39,394 bases of DNA, from the NCBI RefSeq assembly GCF_029840925.1, contig NZ_JAOCDM010000043.1, forward strand, positions 1 to 39,394, written 5' to 3'. Of this stretch, positions 36,472-39,394 are shown one piece after another. This DNA is from Pseudomonas sp. GD03858. Its GTDB lineage: Bacteria; Pseudomonadota; Gammaproteobacteria; Pseudomonadales; Pseudomonadaceae. A program made the translations under genes and the position numbers. Position 1 is the first letter of the stretch. Every line of letters starts with the position of its first letter. Under the pieces are notes generated by a model. That model saw nothing but the letters and a program-made list of their open reading frames with translations, had not been told where the DNA came from and searched no databases.

Positions 36472-38745
36472 TCAGAGGGTCTTGTTCGGCCCGATCATCC
36501 GCGCCAGCCCAAGGTTCTTCAGCGCCAGCTGCAGCGAGCTGTGGATAACCTGCGGGTTGTCATGGCTCATGGCATCGGCCAGCAGCTCCCTGGCCTTGCT
36601 CAGGTTGACCTGGCGCAGCATCCACTTCACCTTCGGCAGGTTGGTGGCGTTCATCGACAGGCTGTCGAAGCCCATGGCCATCAACAGGATCGCCGCCGCC
36701 GGATCGCCGGCCATCTCGCCGCAGATGCTCACTGGCTTGCCTTCTTCATGGGCGACACTGACCACGGTCTGCAGGGCCTGCAGCACCGCAGGATGCAGGT
36801 AGTCGTACAGGTCGGCGACCCGTGGGTTGTTGCGGTCGACCGCCAGCAGGTACTGGGTAAGGTCGTTGGAACCGACCGAGAGGAAGTCCACCTGGCGCGC
36901 CAGCTCGCGGGTCTGGTACACGGCGGCGGGGATCTCCACCATCACCCCCACCGGTGGCATCGGCACGTCGGTGCCTTCGTCGCGCACCTCGCCCCAGGCA
37001 CGGTGGATCAGGTGCTGGGCTTCTTCCAGCTCGTGGATGCCGGAAATCATCGGCAGCAGGATGCGCAGGTTGTTCAGGCCTTCGCTGGCCTTGAGCATGG
37101 CGCGGGTCTGCACCAGGAAGATTTCCGGGTGGTCGAGGGTGACGCGAATACCGCGCCAGCCGAGGAACGGGTTCTCTTCCTTGATCGGGAAGTACGACAG
37201 CGACTTGTCGCCACCGATGTCGAGGCTGCGCATGGTCACCGGCAGCGGATGGAACGCTTGCAGCTGCTCGCGGTAGATCGCCAGCTGTTCCTTCTCGCTG
37301 GGGAAGCGCTGGTTGATCATGAACGGCACTTCGGTGCGGTACAGGCCGACGCCCTCGGCGCCGCGCTGCTGGGCGCGGGCCACGTCGGCGAGCAGGCCGG
37401 TGTTGACCCACAGCGGCATGCGATGGCCGTCCGGGGTGATGCACGGCAGCTCGCGCAGGGCATCGAGGCCACGGGCCAGCTGGCGCTCTTCCTCGACCAC
37501 GTCGCTGTACTGCTTGCGCAGCACCTCGCCGGGGTTGGTGAATACCTCGCCCTTGTAGCCGTCGACGATCATCTCGATGCCGTCGGCCTTCGAATACGGC
37601 AGGTCGACCACGCCCATGACCGTGGGGATGCCCATGGCCCGGGCGAGGATCGCCACGTGGGAGTTGCCCGAGCCGAGCACCGAGACCAGGCCCACCAGCT
37701 TGCCTTCCGGCACCTCGCCGAGCATGGCCGGGGTCAGTTCTTCGCTGACCAGGATGGTGTTGTCCTGGTAGACCAGCGACTGCGAACGCGCCTCCTGCAG
37801 GTAGGCGAGCAGGCGCCGGCCAAGGTCCTTGACGTCGGACGCCCGCTCGCGCAGGTAGTCGTCGTCCATCAGTTCGAAGCGGTTGACGTGCTCGCCGACC
37901 ACCTGGCGCAGGGCGCCCTGGGCCCACTGGCCGGTCTTGATGACCTCGACCACCTCGCCACCGAGGGCGGCGTCCTCGAGCATCATCAGGTAGACGTCGA
38001 ACAGTGCGCGTTCTTCGGGACGCAGCTGGGTGGCGAGCTTGGCCGACAGCTTGCGCATGTCCTCGCGCACGCCTTCGAGGGCGTTGTTGAACAGCTTGAG
38101 TTCGTTGTCGATGTCCTCGACGGTCCGGTCCGGCACCACCTCCAGGTCGGCGGGCGGCAGCATCACCACCGAGCGCCCGACGGCGGCGCCCGGCGAACCC
38201 GGCACGCCGACGAAACGGGCCTCCTGGATACCCTTGCCCTGGCGGCCCAGGCCACGGATCGAACCGGTGGCCTCGGCGTGGGCGATGACTCCGGCGAGCT
38301 GGGCGCTCATCGTCACCAGGAAGGCTTCTTCGCCTTCATCGAACTGGCGACGCTCCTTTTGCTGGATGACCAGTACCCCGACCACGCGACGGTGGTGGAT
38401 GATCGGCGCGCCGAGGAAGGAGGCGAAGCGCTCCTCGCCGGTTTCGGCGAAGTAGCGGTAGCGCGGGTGGTCGGCGGCGTTCTCGAGGTTCAGCGGCTCC
38501 TCGCGGGTACCGACCAGGCCGACCAGGCCCTCGTTGGGGGCCATGCTGACCTTGCCGATGGAGCGCTTGTTCAGGCCCTCGGTGGCCATCAGCACGAAAC
38601 GATTGGTGTCCGGGTCGAGCAGGTAGACCGAGCAGACCTGGCTGCCCATGGCCTCCTTGACGCGCAAGACAATGATACCCAACGCCGTCTTGAGATCTTT
38701 GGCGGAGTTCACTTCCTGGACGATCTTGCGCAGCGTATTGAGCAT
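36472..38745 (-). CDS. ptsP: Phosphoenolpyruvate-protein phosphotransferase PtsP (EI-Ntr)
   Basis: A 757-residue enzyme I of the nitrogen-related phosphotransferase system. It takes phosphate from PEP and passes it to NPr and then EIIA-Ntr, linking nitrogen and carbon status to potassium transport, stress and PHA metabolism in pseudomonads. Parts: GAF domain about 17-160; EI N-terminal domain from about 180 (GVPGSPGAAVGRSVV); phosphohistidine near residue 373 in GSGNSHVAILARAMGIP; PEP-binding barrel with LGWRGIRVTL and the late SICGEMAGDP motif. The ATG at 38745 has only a weak ribosome site. It follows rppH by 22 bases, the conserved rppH-ptsP pair. Confidence 0.96.
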   Translation of the reverse strand: MLNTLRKIVQEVNSAKDLKTALGIIVLRVKEAMGSQVCSVYLLDPDTNRFVLMATEGLNKRSIGKVSMAPNEGLVGLVGTREEPLNLENAADHPRYRYFAETGEERFASFLGAPIIHHRRVVGVLVIQQKERRQFDEGEEAFLVTMSAQLAGVIAHAEATGSIRGLGRQGKGIQEARFVGVPGSPGAAVGRSVVMLPPADLEVVPDRTVEDIDNELKLFNNALEGVREDMRKLSAKLATQLRPEERALFDVYLMMLEDAALGGEVVEVIKTGQWAQGALRQVVGEHVNRFELMDDDYLRERASDVKDLGRRLLAYLQEARSQSLVYQDNTILVSEELTPAMLGEVPEGKLVGLVSVLGSGNSHVAILARAMGIPTVMGVVDLPYSKADGIEMIVDGYKGEVFTNPGEVLRKQYSDVVEEERQLARGLDALRELPCITPDGHRMPLWVNTGLLADVARAQQRGAEGVGLYRTEVPFMINQRFPSEKEQLAIYREQLQAFHPLPVTMRSLDIGGDKSLSYFPIKEENPFLGWRGIRVTLDHPEIFLVQTRAMLKASEGLNNLRILLPMISGIHELEEAQHLIHRAWGEVRDEGTDVPMPPVGVMVEIPAAVYQTRELARQVDFLSVGSNDLTQYLLAVDRNNPRVADLYDYLHPAVLQALQTVVSVAHEEGKPVSICGEMAGDPAAAILLMAMGFDSLSMNATNLPKVKWMLRQVNLSKARELLADAMSHDNPQVIHSSLQLALKNLGLARMIGPNKTL

Positions 38746-38767
38746 GGCTCGGGGTCGGACTCCGTCG

Positions 38768-39247
38768 TCAGTCGCGCGTCAGCAGGCGCGGGGCTAGCTC
38801 TTTCAGGGCGCGGCGATACACCTCGCGCTTGAATGTCACCACCTGGCCCAGCGGATACCAGTAGCTGACCCAGCGCCAGCCATCGAATTCCGGTTTGCCG
38901 GTGAGGTCCATGCGCACCCGTTGCTCGTTGCTCACCAGGCGCAACAGGAACCACTTCTGTTTCTGGCCGATGCACAGCGGTTGGCTGTGGGTACGCACCA
39001 GACGCTGGGGTAAACGATAACGCAACCAGCCGCGGGTGCAGGCAAGAATTTCCACATCCTGGCGTTCCAGGCCCACTTCTTCGTTCAGCTCGCGGTACAG
39101 GGCATCTTCCGGCGTTTCATCAGGGTTGATGCCACCCTGGGGAAACTGCCAGGCATCCTGGTTGATCCGCCGAGCCCATAGCACCTGCCCGGCATCATTC
39201 GTCAGAATGATCCCGACATTGGGGCGAAAACCATCCGGGTCGATCAC
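38768..39247 (-). CDS. rppH: RNA pyrophosphohydrolase RppH
   Basis: A 159-residue Nudix hydrolase that removes pyrophosphate from mRNA 5' ends and so starts RNase E-dependent decay. The Nudix box [20 protein letters not shown] followed by VGL fits Gx5Ex7REUxEExGU exactly. I choose the GTG at 39245-39247 as the start: it begins the conserved [15 protein letters not shown]-terminus, gives the normal length and has GAGG about 8 bases upstream. The frame runs on to 39319 without family similarity. It is cotranscribed with ptsP. The last 147 bases of the window, upstream of it, hold no gene I can support. Confidence 0.94.
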   Translation of the reverse strand: MIDPDGFRPNVGIILTNDAGQVLWARRINQDAWQFPQGGINPDETPEDALYRELNEEVGLERQDVEILACTRGWLRYRLPQRLVRTHSQPLCIGQKQKWFLLRLVSNEQRVRMDLTGKPEFDGWRWVSYWYPLGQVVTFKREVYRRALKELAPRLLTRD

Positions 39248-39394
39248 GGCAGCAACCTCGCAAACGCATGTCCCGGCATTGTTCCACAAAGCCTGCGAGC
39301 GCAGCAACGCGCCCGCCACGCTTATCTGCGGCGAGGTGAGGACTCGGTATTGCGCGGGCCTTTCCCGAGGCGGGTTCGGCGATCGGGATGGCCG

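Noticed and set aside
39248..39394. Start of a divergent gene after rppH
   Set aside because: A divergent gene may begin beyond the window, but within these 147 bases I see no start codon with a ribosome site and no recognisable protein.

Overview
The window is chromosomal DNA of a Pseudomonas of the P. putida group. The evidence is the set of proteins (Crc, a CadR with cysteines 77, 112 and 119, AlgC, KauB, GAF-type PtsP), high GC with strong G/C third-position bias, and many intergenic copies of the putida-type REP palindrome (cores GCGGGTAAACCCGC and GCGGGGCAAGCCCGC). I identify 38 protein genes. I see no tRNA, rRNA, IS element, prophage or CRISPR array.

Layout. 0-3.7 kb: lipoprotein, ridA, spoT, rpoZ, all leftward. 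3.9-8.8 kb: a LysR regulator divergent from a gamma-glutamyl-polyamine synthetase, a gamma-glutamyl-GABA-hydrolase-like amidotransferase and an APC amine/amino acid permease, lying between rpoZ and gmk. 8.9-13.3 kb: yicC-gmk leftward, rph and a DUF4870 protein rightward, crc leftward, pyrE rightward. 13.5-17.6 kb: a leftward coaBC-dut-algC-argB block. 17.7-21.4 kb: radC, an orphan DppA-like binding protein, the ribosomal protein operon rpmB-rpmG and a cupin. 21.6-24.3 kb: kauB and an MFS transporter. 24.3-29.8 kb: a leftward aminoethylphosphonate-type cluster (LysR, ABC ATPase, two-domain permease, binding protein, PhnZ-like HD oxygenase). 30.0-32.8 kb: cadA and cadR, divergent around a MerR-type operator. 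32.9-39.3 kb: leftward TSUP permease-lgt-thyA, an NRDE protein, and leftward rppH-ptsP.

How genes work together. The synthetase, amidotransferase and permease (5.0-8.8 kb) together with kauB (21.6 kb) supply most steps of the gamma-glutamylated polyamine route; the oxidase step is not in the window. SpoT, omega, PtsP, Crc, RppH, RNase PH and YicC are global or RNA-level regulators. The phosphonate cluster has a full importer and an HD protein that keeps the metal-ligand and substrate-loop pattern I recall for PhnZ, but no 2-oxoglutarate hydroxylase partner (PhnY/TmpA) is present here.

Most notable: the PhnZ-like orphan with its transporter; a (CCACAG)7 hexamer array abutting the Shine-Dalgarno site of the cluster's LysR gene, next to a (AGCTTGC)6 heptamer array; and the strict placement of paired REP palindromes in 3' intergenic gaps (6 of 8 convergent gaps, 0 of 8 divergent gaps).
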